From positions 62,001-126,000 of the forward strand of contig JAPDFW010000060.1 in NCBI GenBank assembly GCA_028826165.1: 64,000 nucleotides of DNA. The letters are read 5' to 3'. The notes beneath the pieces are model-generated. The model was given only the letters and a program-made list of their open reading frames with translations, made no database searches and had not been told where the DNA came from. The stretch comes from Anaeramoeba ignava. Its lineage: Eukaryota > Metamonada > Anaeramoebidae. This document shows positions 50,870-61,758 of the stretch, piece by piece; position 1 is the first letter of the stretch, and every line of letters begins with the position of its first letter. Made by a program: the position numbers and the translations under genes.

Positions 50870-51448
50870 TTAATTTGTAATACATTTACTATCTTTTTTC
50901 TTTGGTTTTACAACTCCATATATAACATGAACAATTTCTTTCAAAACACTCTCTAATCCTTTTTGTGTTAATGAAGATATTTCAATATATTTTGAAGCAC
51001 AAATTTTTTTAGCTAAAACTATTCCTTGCTCATGTGTTATAAAATCTAAATTTTTTGATTTAAGTTTTTCTTGAGTTTCCTTATCAAATCTTAAATCTGA
51101 TTTTGTTCCAATTAAAATCATTTTTGCATTTGGGAGATATTGTTTAATTTCAGGAACCCATTTTTGGCGAATATTTTCATAAGAATATGGAGCTGTAATT
51201 GAAAAAAATAAAAGAAATACATTAGTTTCAGGATAATACAATCTTCTAATTCTATCGAAATCTTCTCCTCCAGTTGGATCCCAAAATTCTAATGTTATAT
51301 TCTTTCCTGAAATATTAAAATCATATCTGTAATTATCAAATACTGTTGGAATATATATGTCTGGAAATTTTTTATTAACAACTGTTATATAAAAACAAGT
51401 TTTTCCAATTGCTCCATCTCCAATACCAACAATTTTTAAAGGTTTCAT
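50870..51448 (-). CDS. Rac/Rho-like small GTPase, tandem copy 5
   Basis: 192 residues. G1 loop GDGAIGKTC, switch I YIPTVFDNYRYDF, DPTGGEDFDRIRRLYYP (Leu-Arg-Pro of Rac changed to Ile-Arg-Arg), GTKSDLR, SSLTQKG, tail VVKPKKKDSKCITN. Closest to copy 1 over switch I and to copy 4 at the C-terminus, a mosaic pattern that suggests gene conversion within the array. TTCCAC box 47 bp upstream of the ATG. Confidence 0.9.
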   Translation of the reverse strand: MKPLKIVGIGDGAIGKTCFYITVVNKKFPDIYIPTVFDNYRYDFNISGKNITLEFWDPTGGEDFDRIRRLYYPETNVFLLFFSITAPYSYENIRQKWVPEIKQYLPNAKMILIGTKSDLRFDKETQEKLKSKNLDFITHEQGIVLAKKICASKYIEISSLTQKGLESVLKEIVHVIYGVVKPKKKDSKCITN

Positions 51449-51596
51449 ATTTTAATGAAAAAAATGAAAAAAATGAAAAAATGAAAAATAAAAAGTGGAA
51501 CAAAAAAATATTTCTTTTCTTATTTTTTATTTTCTTTTCTTTATAAAAATAATCCAAAATAATAAAAGAAATATTGTTCCATTTTCCTAAATATAA

Positions 51597-52175
51597 TTAA
51601 TTTGTAATACATTTACTATCTTTTTTCTTTGGTTCTACATATCCATATATAACACGAACAATTTCTTTCAAAACAGTCTCTAATCCTTTTTGTGTTAATG
51701 AAGATATTTCAATATATTTTGAAGCACCAATTTCTTTAGCTAAAACTATTCCTTGTTCATGTGTTATAAAATCTTGATTTCTTGATTTAAGTTGTTCTTG
51801 AGTTTCCTTATCAAATCTTAAATCTGATTTTGTTCCAATTAAAATCATTTTTTGTTTTGCAGTATAATTTTGAATTTCAGGAACCCATTTTTGGCGAATA
51901 TTTTCATAAGAATCAGGAGATGTAATTGAAAAAAATAAAAGAAATACATCAGTTCCAATATAATATAATGGTCTAAGTCTATCATAATTTTCTCCTTCAA
52001 TTGGATCCCAAAATTCTATTGTTACATTCTTTCCTGAAATATTAAAATCATGAATATACTTATTAAATACTGTTGGGGTATATATATCTCTAAAATTGTT
52101 TTGGGCAACTGTTATATAAAAAGAAGTTTTCCCAGTTGCTCCATCTCCAACAATTATAATTTTTAAAGGTTTCAT
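51597..52175 (-). CDS. Rac/Rho-like small GTPase, tandem copy 6 (altered DxxG)
   Basis: 192 residues. The G1 loop GDGATGKTS and effector region YTPTVFNKY are recognisable, but switch II reads DPIEGENYDRLRPLYY: Gly60 of the invariant DxxG is Glu and Gln61 is Gly. GTKSDLR, SSLTQKG and KKKDSKCITN are kept. Gly60 normally contacts the gamma-phosphate and drives the conformational switch, so this copy may bind nucleotide without switching. The frame is intact over 192 codons, which argues against a dead pseudogene. It is the rightmost copy, with a much shorter 3' flank. TTCCAC box 46 bp upstream of the ATG. Confidence 0.88.
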   Translation of the reverse strand: MKPLKIIIVGDGATGKTSFYITVAQNNFRDIYTPTVFNKYIHDFNISGKNVTIEFWDPIEGENYDRLRPLYYIGTDVFLLFFSITSPDSYENIRQKWVPEIQNYTAKQKMILIGTKSDLRFDKETQEQLKSRNQDFITHEQGIVLAKEIGASKYIEISSLTQKGLETVLKEIVRVIYGYVEPKKKDSKCITN

Positions 52176-52329
52176 ATTTTAAATCAAAATCAAAATAGAA
52201 AAAAATGAAAAAATAAAAAAGTGGAACAAAAAAATATTTTTTTTTTCTTCAAATTTATTTTTTTTTTCAACAGTATCAATTTTTTTTTTTCATTAGATTA
52301 ATTTCATATAATTATTCATTTTTTATTTT

Positions 52330-52997
52330 TCATTTTTCATTTGATTCTGTTTCAGAAAAATTCACTAAAAGATCGATTGATAAATCTTCAATTTCTTGAT
52401 CTTCTCCAATTACAATTTTTTCAAGAGGAGATAAAGATTTCATCACATCAATAAAATCCAAAAAATATTTCCTAAATTTATGACATTTTTAATTAAAAAT
52501 AAAATTTTCAAAACCAAAAAATCAAAAAAATCAAAAAAATCAAAATCAAAATCTTTTTTTAAATCAAATCAATTTGATACCTTTCTTTTCTTAAATAATC
52601 CAAAATAATTTTGTCATTTTTATAAATATTTAAATTTATCCGATTTGTTTCTAAAGAATCTAAAGCTAATTCCATAAAAGATTTCCTAAAAAATGAAGAA
52701 TTAAAAATAAAAAATTAGAGAGAAAAAAACGTGGAATTTTTTATATTTTTTTTTTGCTTTTTTTTTCTTATTGATAAAAGGAAATTGAATGTGGAAAGTT
52801 TTATACCTTGAACAACCAAGCATACTTGAATCAATTTCCATTTCTTTTAAACCATTTGTAGTAATAATTTCCAAAAATTGATTTCTAGTTTTATTTTCTG
52901 TTTCAATAAATTCTTTTAATTGTTGATTTGCTGATTCCAAATCAATTTTTCTAATTTTATTCAAAGACGAAAAATAATTTAAATCTTTGCTTAACAT
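52330..52997 (-). CDS. Hypothetical small helical protein, 3 exons, 145 aa
   Basis: Exons on the minus strand are 52997-52807, 52685-52581 and 52471-52330. Both junctions are AG|G, giving Arg codons, and the stop is TGA. The protein starts MLSKDLNYFSSLNKIRKIDL and is predicted almost wholly helical: SANQQLKEFIETENKTRNQF, LEIITTNGLKEMEIDSSM, SFMELALDSLETNRINLNIY, ILDYLRKERKYFLDFIDVMK, ending in an acidic tail (EDQEIEDLSIDLLVNFSETE). The size and heptad-like pattern recall subunits of small coiled-coil complexes, but no family was recognised. It is divergent with IMP4 over 119 bp. Confidence 0.6.
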
Positions 52998-53116
52998 TTA
53001 AATAAAGAAAAAAAAAAGGGAAATTAAAAAAAATGAATTTAAATTTTTTTCTCATTTTTTCATTTTTTCATTTTTTCATTTTTCATTTTTCATTTTTGAT
53101 TAAAAAAAAATATAAA
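52998..53116. promoter_or_regulatory. Bidirectional promoter with six CATTTTT blocks
   Basis: On the plus strand TTTTTCATTTTT is repeated about six times (53047-53098) before GATTAAAAAAAAATATAAA and the IMP4 ATG at 53117. The other side is A-rich up to the minus-strand ATG at 52997. Confidence 0.55.
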
Positions 53117-54665
53117 ATGATTAGAAGAAATGTTAGATTGAGAAAAGAATATCTTTATAGAAAATCACTTGAAGGAAAAGAAAGAATTGAATATGAACAA
53201 AAAAAAATGTTAAAAGAAGCTTTAGAAGAAGAAAAACCAATTTCAAAAGATATTGCAGAACGTTATGAAGAATTACATAATAAAATTGAAGGAGATGATG
53301 AATATACTGGCAGAGGTTATTATTACTTTTAAATTTTAATTTTTAATTTTTAATTTTTAATTTTTAATTTTTAATTTTTAATTTTTAATTTTTAATTTTT
53401 AATTTTTAATTTTTAATTTTTAATTTTTAATTTTCAAAATAGAACGTTTAAGTATTGATGATGAATATATGAATTCAGGAATTACAGATCCAAAAGTTTT
53501 AATTACAACATCTCGTAATCCTTCTTCTCGTTTATCTCAATTTGCAAAAGTAAATTTTTTATTTTTTAATTTTTTAATTTTTAATTTTTTATTTTTTATT
53601 CAAAATAAAAAAATATAGGAAATTAAATTAATTTTTCCAAATTCTGAACGTATTAATAGAGGAAAACATGTAGTTCATGAAATAACACAAGCATGTCGTG
53701 CAAATGAAATGACTGATTTAATATTACTTCATGAACATCAAGGAGAACCAGGTAAACAAAAATTAAAATTAAAATCAAAATTAAAATTAAAATTAAAATC
53801 AAATTAAAATTAAAATCAAATTAAAATTAAATTAAAATTAAAATCAAAATTAAAATTAAAATTAAAATCAAAATTAAAATTAAAATTAAAATCAAATTAA
53901 AATTAAAATCAAAATAAAATTAAAACAAAACAAAACAAATCAAATCAAAATTAAAATTAAAATTAAAATTAAATCAAAATTAAAATTAAATTAAAATCAA
54001 ATTAAATCAAATTAAAATCAAATTAAAATAAATTTGAAATTTAAAATAAAATTAAAAATTAAATTAAAAATAAAATCAAAATTAAAATTAAATCAAAATT
54101 AAAATCAAATTCAAAATTAAAATCAAAATTAAAATCAAATCAAAGTCAAATTAAAATCAAATCAAATTAAAATTAAAATTAAAATTAAAATTAAAATCAA
54201 ATTAAAATCAAATTAAAATTAAATCAAATTCAAATTTAAAATCAAAAAGATGGAATGATTATTAGTCATTTTCCTTATGGACCAACAGCATATTTTGGAT
54301 TAATTAATACAGTTTTAAGACATGATATCAAAGGAGCAGAAAAAATGTCAGAAACTTATCCACATTTAATTTTCCACAAATTCACAACAAAAATTGGAGA
54401 AAGAGTTCAAACAATTTTAAAATATTTATTTCCAGTACCAAAAGATTCAAGTAAAAGAATAATCACATTTGCAAATGATCAAGATGTGATTTCATTTAGA
54501 CATCATATTTATAAAAAAGAAGATAATGAAATTTTATTAAAAGAAATTGGACCTCGTTTTGAAATGAAATTATTTTGTATTAAACTTGGAACTGTTGAGA
54601 TTGAAGAAGCAGATAAAGAATATATTGTTCATCCTTATATAAATTCAAAAAAGAATGTTCTTTAA
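53117..54665 (+). CDS. IMP4: IMP4 homologue (U3 snoRNP / SSU processome Brix protein), 4 exons
   Basis: Exons 53117-53315, 53443-53549, 53619-53751 and 54250-54665 join to 284 residues (human 291). The start [20 protein letters not shown] and the segments [104 protein letters not shown] and [15 protein letters not shown] follow the family closely from end to end. It carries the Brix domain with the sigma70-like RNA-binding motif. IMP4 acts in the Mpp10-Imp3-Imp4 complex for early 18S rRNA processing in the nucleolus. Intron 3 is about 500 bp of AAAATT/AAAATC repeats. The splice sites are supported by family alignment. Confidence 0.93.
53752..54249 (+). repeat. AAAATT/AAAATC repeats filling intron 3 of IMP4
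   Basis: The 498-bp intron runs from GTAAAC to AAAAAG. It is a degenerate A-rich hexamer/pentamer array without coding content. Confidence 0.85.
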
Positions 54666-54690
54666 AAAACCAATTAAAAAAAATAGATTT

Positions 54691-54760
54691 TTTTTCATTT
54701 TTTCATTTTTTCATTTTTTCATTTTTTCATTTTTTTCATTTTTAAAAATAAAAATAAAAA
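54691..54760 (+). promoter_or_regulatory. T-rich promoter with tandem CATTTTTT before PSMG4
   Basis: Six CATTTTTT blocks followed by AAAAATAAAAATAAAAA end at the ATG at 54761, in a 95-bp gap after IMP4. The two genes could also share a transcript, but the motif suggests separate starts. Confidence 0.55.
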
Positions 54761-55195
54761 ATGCAAGTTTATCAATTTAAAAAAGAATTTTTTAAAGATC
54801 AAGTAATTCAATTTGAAATTATATCATTAAGTGAACAAAGTATTTTAATTATTATTCAAAATACTGATTCCAAAATAACTTCTTTATCTGTTGGAATGAA
54901 ATTTCCTGAAAGTGAAAAAACAAGTACATCTTTAATTCCTTTTGGTTTAAAAATGGATGATTTTGAACAAGGTTTATCTGAAAGATTAGCTTTAAGAATT
55001 TCAAAAGATCAAAACAAACCAACTCAAATTTTTGTTTCTTATAATATAGAATCTTTACAATCTTTGGAATTAATTGATTTACAAATTTTTGTTGAAGAAA
55101 CATTGTTAAAATATTTTCTTGAAAAAGGAATTATAAAAGGAAAATCGAATTCAAATGAAAATTCAAATGAAAATTTAAATGAAAATTTAAAATAA
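54761..55195 (+). CDS. PSMG4: Proteasome assembly chaperone 4 (PSMG4/PAC4) homologue, 144 aa
   Basis: One exon. The central and C-terminal parts match the family: QSILIIIQNTDSKITSLSVG, STSLIPFGLKMDDFEQGLSE, RLALRISKDQNKPTQIFVSY, NIES and then LIDLQIFVEETLLKYF. The human protein shows the same order (STSLLG, then GLAQRLARKTNKQVFVSYN, then VENRIKEEM). PAC4 pairs with PAC3 as a small beta-sandwich dimer that scaffolds 20S alpha-ring assembly. The last 20 residues are an SNENSNENLNE tail read from an AAATGAAAATTC repeat that continues beyond the stop. With PAAF1 this is the second proteasome-assembly factor in the window, but the two are 24 kb apart and not an operon-like pair. Confidence 0.82.
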   Translation: MQVYQFKKEFFKDQVIQFEIISLSEQSILIIIQNTDSKITSLSVGMKFPESEKTSTSLIPFGLKMDDFEQGLSERLALRISKDQNKPTQIFVSYNIESLQSLELIDLQIFVEETLLKYFLEKGIIKGKSNSNENSNENLNENLK

Positions 55196-55528
55196 AATTC
55201 AAATTCAAATTCAAATTTAAATTCAAATTCAAATTCAAATTTAAATTAAAATGAAAATTCAAATTAAAATTCAATTTAAAATTCAAATTTAAATTAAAAT
55301 TAAAATTAAAAATAAAATTCAAATTCAAATTCAAATTTAAATTAAAATGAAAATTCAAATGAAAATTCAAATGAAAATTAAAATTAAAATTAAAATTCAA
55401 ATTCAAATTAAAATTCAAATTTCAAATAATTCAAATTTCAAATAAATTCAAATAAAATTTTAATTCAAAAAAATTCAAAAAAATTCAAAAAAATTCAAAA
55501 AAATTCAAAAAAAAAAGTTTCATTTAAA
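55196..55528. repeat. AAATTC/AAATTAAA repeats between PSMG4 and ATG2
   Basis: The convergent 333-bp spacer is built of AAATTC, AAATTTAAATT and AAAAAATTC units, continuous with the coding repeat at the end of PSMG4. No gene. Confidence 0.8.
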
Positions 55529-58500
55529 TCATTTCTTGTCAGAATCCTTTTTAACAGACTTAAATTTTTTATCAGATTTTGTCATATGCTCAGGATCTAA
55601 ACTATTAATTGCTCCTATCAAAGAATAATAAACAGCATTAAGAAAAGTTTTTGGAATAAGAGAAGCATCAGTTCCTTTTTTAACAATTCTTTTAAAAAAA
55701 CCATGTTTTTGATCGTTATCTGAAGTTGTATAACTATCAACAATTTCATTAAAACCACTTGAAATTTCTTTCCAAGCTTTTTTAAATCCTTGTTTCATAT
55801 TTGAAGGTTGTTCAGCTGAAACCATTGAAATTCGACTAAATTTATCGTTTTTTTTAATCAAATCTAAAGCCTTTTGAGAAAAATCCGTAAATGCAACTCC
55901 AGTTTCAAGTCCTTCAAGTAAAATTGCTTTTGTTAATGATTCTGTGCCTTTCCAAATGCCTATTAAAACACTTCCTCCTGATCGATATTGATCTACTGGT
56001 TTTTTGATAAATTCTTTTAATCCTTTCCCAATGTTTTTAAATGATCCAATTACTGGTAAATATCCTGCAACTGATAAAATTCTTCTTTTCTGTTTGAGAG
56101 ATTTGATATAATGGTTTTTTAATTCTTGAGCTAATTCATCAAGTCCATTTTGCTAAAAATTTTAATTTTTAATAAAAGAAAGAAAGAAAAAAATTTTTTT
56201 TTTTGAGTAAAAAAGTGGAACAAAATTATTTTTTTTATGATAATTATAATTACACCTATAATTTTAATTCCTGGTACTTTCAAATATACATCATTAATCT
56301 CTGCTGCGATTTCTCCTTGTAAAGTATATGTCAAACAAATTTCAAATTCCAAAGCATTAATTGAAAATTCCTCTATTTAAAAGAAAAAAAGAAAAAGAAA
56401 ATTTTTTTGATTTAATTAGAAAATTTGTTTTTGTTTGAAGAAGGAAAAAGAAAAGTGAAATGTTTACGGATAAACGGTTTTGGTTTTTTCACTTCGAGAT
56501 ATTCAAATGTTTTCGGATATCGAAAAGAGAAGAAACGAGTGATAAAATCAAGAACTCTCATATCAAGATTCAAACGAAGTGGAAGAATAAAAAGACTCAT
56601 TCTCCATTCTTCTGTTGCTTCTTTGATTTGGGTTTGCGATTCTGGATTTGGATAAATTGCTGAAAACATAAAGTGGATCAAAGATCGAAACTTGTCTTTT
56701 GGCAAACCATGATGGTATCTATAGTTGAATAAAGTGAAATATTGACTAGATGAGATGTGATCAAGAATTTTCATTTCTCCAACATTGAAATCAAGTGCAA
56801 ATTTGAACAAGGATTTGCGCGGAAAGAGAAAGAAAGTGCCGTGAATGTTATTCAGATCAAATTCTAAATGATCTGTTGAAATAATTGATTGCTTTTCAAT
56901 TTTTAATTCTTTTGCTTTCTCGTTTTCTTTGTTTAAATTTGCCTCGTTTTCTTCATTTGGATAATTATAAATTTTAATTGAAAACTCATTTCTTTCAATC
57001 ATTTTGCTTCTGCTATTTCTTAATTCTTTCAGTTTTTCGTTTTTCTTTCTTTCTTTTTGCAGCACAAAATCATATCCATCAAATAAATTAACTTTTGCAG
57101 ATAAATTTGTGAATTGAATAATCACTTTGGCATTTTTCCGATATTGATCAAGTTCTTTTTCTTTTTCGGGTGGCCATTGACTTGGGAGATTTAAATAATC
57201 GCGAAATGTGACTCCAATATTATCAATAACTTCTTCCTCATTCCAGTTTACAATAAAATTCTCGGATTTGATAGTTTTAATTGCTTTATTTTCTTGTATT
57301 TTATTAATTGATTCAAATAATTTGATTTCTTGATTAAAATTCTTTATTTTTTGATTTTTGATGAATAAATTTTCATTTTTTTCATTATCATTATCATTAT
57401 CATTATCATTATCGTTATCATTATCATTATCGTTATCATTATCATTATCATTATCATTATCATTATCATTATCATTATCATTATCATTATCATTATCATC
57501 ATTTTCTAAATCAGAATCATCATTAAGTGGCTTTCCGTTTTGTGGTTGAATTTCCGGAACAATTGGTCGATATTCTTCTGGAAGATCTACTAAATAGTTC
57601 AAATGATCAATAACAGAAATGATTGCCTGAAGAGAATCACATCTTAAATTAACTTCCAATGTTTCATTATTGATATTCGCCTTTAAAAATGATCCATTTT
57701 GATTTTGATTTTGATTTTGATTTTGATTTTGATTTTGATTTTGATTTTGATTTTGATTTTCTTTTTTCATTTCCAAGTCGATTGTAAGTTTGGGTAATGA
57801 CATCACTTCCACAAAATCATATAAATCTTGATAATCAAAACATTTATATAAATTATTCAATCTTTCCTTTTGTTGATTTGAGATGTAGAATTTTAGTTTT
57901 TCTAGTGAAATTGAAATGGATTTTTTGGAAGATAAACTCATGATTTTTTGGAATAAATGAAAAGATCCAATTCGAATCAAAGCATTAAAATTAGCATTTT
58001 CTGGTGAATAACAAATATAACTATTGCTTATAGTAATCATTAAATGCAATGCTTGTGATTTCATATTCACTTCTTTATTAATTAATTGTTGTGAATTTGA
58101 TTCATCTGGAAAATCATCGTTAAAATTTTGATTTTTTTTGAATAATATTTCTGATGATTTTTTGGTAATTAAAGATGAGATATTGATCACTCTTTGAAGT
58201 GTTTCAGGTCGAATAACATGCATATATTGTAAATTTTTCAATTTTAAAGACACAATTGATTCTGATGAAAAATCTTTTTGGGAAATCATTTTGGGACTTT
58301 TGTTTTCAATAAAGAAAAATTTTATCATTTTTTGTTCAGATTTTAAAGATCCAGATTGTGCTTTAGAAAGGATAACATATTTATTTTCTTTGTTTTTTGA
58401 GCTTTCATCATATTCTTCATCTTCAAAAGCAAACTCTTCGGTTTGTAAACAAAAATAATTACATTTTTCTTTGTAAATTTGAGATGCAAAATATATTTGA

Positions 58501-61500
58501 GTGCTGAAAAAAGAAAGTAGAAAAGAATGTTTTCTTGGAATTAAAGCAGTTGGAAATTGTTTCTGAGAACTTTCTGAAATTGAAATTAAAAATTCATCAA
58601 ATGTAATAAACATGGAAAGTTTAGTTGGTAAAAATTTCAATTCATTTTCATTTTCATTTTCATTTTCTTTTTGATTTTCTTTTTGATTTTCTTTTTGATT
58701 TTCTTTTTGATTTTCTTTTTGATTTTCTTTTTCTTTTTCTGGTTTTGATTTAAATATTTTGTTTTTAATAATTGAAAAAAAATCAATCAGAAGCAAAATT
58801 TCATTTGTTGTAAAATTTAATTCAATATGAGGAAAATTGAAATCAATCGAAATTAATGAGTTTTGAAGTAAATATCCATGGAAACTAATTCTATTCTTCT
58901 CATTCATAATTGAAAATCCAGGATATTTCCCATAAAATTTACTTGCTTGTTCTTGTTCTTCATCTTTATGTCTTGCAGGTTCAATTTGTTGATTTGAAGT
59001 AAATTTGTTGAAATAAATATTAATTTTTGCATTATTTCCTTCTCCATTTCTATATGTTGTTGATGTAATTAAGAAATTATTTTCTGGTGTAATTTCGATT
59101 TCGGAATTATTTGTATTTGATTGATTTTCTTGTGTATTTTCCAAGTTTGGATCTGGTTTATATTCTCTTATTTCTTGACTTAAATTTAGAATATCGTTTT
59201 CCAAATCGTATTTGTGATTTTTGTTGGTGTTATTAGTATTATTGAATAAAAAGGATTTGTCTTCAAATTCATCACTAATAGTTAAATCTCTTAATTTTGA
59301 TATATTTCCTGATAAACTGTGGAATTCAAAAAGGATATGATGTCTAACATCTTCTGAAGTAATTTCTACTTTTTTTAAATCCAATACAAATTGAAGTTCC
59401 TCATTTATAAATACTATCACTGAAAATTGAAAGATATCCCCTTTAATATGAATTATTTTTTTGGTTTTTTCTTGGTCTTCATTATAAAAATTATAGCTAT
59501 CATCTTCAAAACTGTCAGATCGTTTTTCTTGATCAACTTGTGAGTTTTTTTTCATATTTTGAATAATTGGTTGAATTTGGGTCCAAATCTTCATTATCCA
59601 GATTATAATTGATGATTCGATAAAAAATTGCAAAGAATCACTTGATATTTTAATTTTGGATTCATTTGATTTTGGATCATCAATAAATTCAAAATGGAAA
59701 CGAATTTTAAGCTTGTCATCATTTTGATTTCTTTGAAATTGAATGATTTCATGTTTTTTTTGTTTGTTGAATTTGAAAGAGTATGCTGAAAAATTAAAAT
59801 ATGCTAACGAAATTTTGAAAAGAAATTCCATTCCTTGTTCTAAATTAATATGAATTTTGGAGAATTTGATTTTGAAATAATTATTTAATTTAAGTAATTC
59901 CTAAAAATCGAAAAAGACAAGAAAATATTTAAATTAAATTAAATTAAATTAAATTAAATTTTAAAATTAAAATTTTTTTTTTTACATAAGTTATGCTTTT
60001 TTCATCAGTAAAACAAATAACAAATTTGGATATCGATAAATCCAAAAGAAATTTTAAAGATTTTTGTTTTTCATTTTGTTTTTCAAAATCTTCTTGGTTA
60101 AAACTATCTAATGAATAAAAACTTGACATAGAATTCATTTGTGAGAAAGACATATTCATTTTTTTCATTTGCTGTTTTTCAATAAAATCCATTATAGCAT
60201 CAATATCATCATCACTAAATGCTGGCGATTGTGATTTTTGATTTTGATTATCAGAATCTGATGAAAAACTTTCAAATTCATCAGAATCTAAATTTTTGTC
60301 AAGATTTATTTCTTGATTTATTTCTTGATTTATTTCTTGATTTATTTCTTGATTTATTTCTTCGTTTGATTCATCAAAATCAATATTATCATAAATTGAA
60401 TCATCATCATAAATTTCACTTTCATTTTCACTTTCATTTTCATTATCATTTTCATTTTCATTTTCATTTTCATTTTCATTTTCATCTAAATCAATAGACT
60501 CATTTTCATTTTCTTCATATTTCGTTTTAGATATTTCTTTCTTCTCCTCTTCTATATATTTTTTAAATTTATCATGCCTGTTTTTTTGATTGAATTGATT
60601 TCCAATTTGATTTAAAATGAGCAAAAATAACTTTAAATTTTGTAAATTAAGTAAAATTTGAATTTTCCCAAATGAAATTGAGATACGAGTTGGTGATTTC
60701 AATTTGGAAAAGAAATTTTTCTCTTTGATTTCTTTTTTTGGTTCTTTAATTGAAAATATATCAAGTTTAGTTGGCTTTTCTTGAATTGTCAAAATCTTTT
60801 CGAAATTTTGAGAATTAATATTTGAATCAATTTTGAAAGACATCTTTTTTGTTTGTTTGTTTGTTTTTTTTTTTTGATTTAAAATTATAAAATTAAGAAT
60901 TAGATTTTTTCAAAATAAGCATATTAAAAATATTAAAAATAATAATAATATACTTGAATATTTATAATTTCAATATTTCTTGAAATTGATCCTTTTGAAT
61001 TATTTTCAGAATTTTCTTCTGTTTCAAATGATAAATCAATTTGATCCAAATTATTATTCTTTAAAAGTAAATATTCAGAAAAAGTTGATTGTTTTAAGAA
61101 AATTGATTCAATTTCTAATTTAAAATAAGCATTAAGATCAGATGAAAAATTTAATGATTCTAATCCAGTTGAATCTTTTTCAATAATTAAAGTAAATTTT
61201 TCAATTTGAATAGTTGTATTGCTAATTAAATTTTTGATAAATTTTTGAAAGAAACCAGGTTCTTGTTCAATTATTTTTTTATTTTTATTTTTATTTTGAT
61301 TTTTATGATTTTGATTTTTTAAATCAAATTGAAAACTTGATAATTTTAGATGAATAAATATTTTTTTCACTTGAATTTCACATTTTTCAAAAGTTAAAGG
61401 AATTGAAGCTTTAATTTTTCCAATTGAACCATTTATCAAAATAAAAGGAAGAGATAAATCTTTTAACTTTTGATTTATTGTCTAAATGTAAAAAAGTTTT

Positions 61501-61758
61501 TATTAATTCATTTCAATTTTTCATTTAGCAAAAAATATATATAAAAAATATAAATTTTTTTATTATAATTACATCAACTGATAATTCAACATTTTCTAAA
61601 TCAAGTGTAAAATCTTCTCTTGTTATTATTGGTTTACAATTATTATAATTAATTCCTTCACTTAAATAATCTCCTGCAACAAAACTTATTAAATAAGCTA
61701 AAATTCTGTTTGGAGATTTTAAAACTCTTTCTTTAAAAAAATTTATTAATGAATCCAT
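55529..61758 (-). CDS. ATG2: ATG2 homologue (autophagy lipid-transfer protein), 6 exons
   Basis: Minus-strand exons 61758-61573, 61481-60954, 60843-59986, 59900-56468, 56372-56254 and 56152-55529 join in frame to 1915 residues (human ATG2A about 1938). The N-terminus is a chorein_N domain (FFKERVLKSPNRILAYLISF, EDFTLDLENVELSVDVTINQ, IGKIKASIPLTFEKCEIQV). The C-terminus has the ATG2 CAD signature (KPVDQYRSGGSVLIGIWKGT, ESLTKAILLEGLETGVAF), preceded by SLFILPLRLNLDMRVLDFI and FEICLTYTLQGEIAAEI. ATG2 is a rod-like bridge that moves phospholipids from ER to the growing phagophore with WIPI/Atg18 and Atg9. Lineage-specific disordered tracts interrupt the rod: NENE and INQE near 60300-60500, KENQ near 58680, NQ near 57700, ND near 57390-57500. 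The acceptor giving FIQEFSINAL in exon 5 is the least certain join. Confidence 0.87.
57375..57500 (-). repeat. Coding ATTATC (Asp-Asn) microsatellite in ATG2
   Basis: About twenty ATTATC hexamers (plus strand) encode an Asn-Asp tract in ATG2. The opposite strand reads as a Ser-Leu open frame, which is an artefact. Confidence 0.9.

Noticed and set aside
55529-55861. A separate small gene, and likewise 59944-60843 and 60933-61439
   Set aside because: Each is an exon of ATG2; the frames join at GT..AG sites and the conserved chorein and CAD motifs lie on either side of the junctions.
57358-57549. Ser-Leu repeat frame on the plus strand
   Set aside because: Complement of the Asp-Asn coding microsatellite of ATG2.
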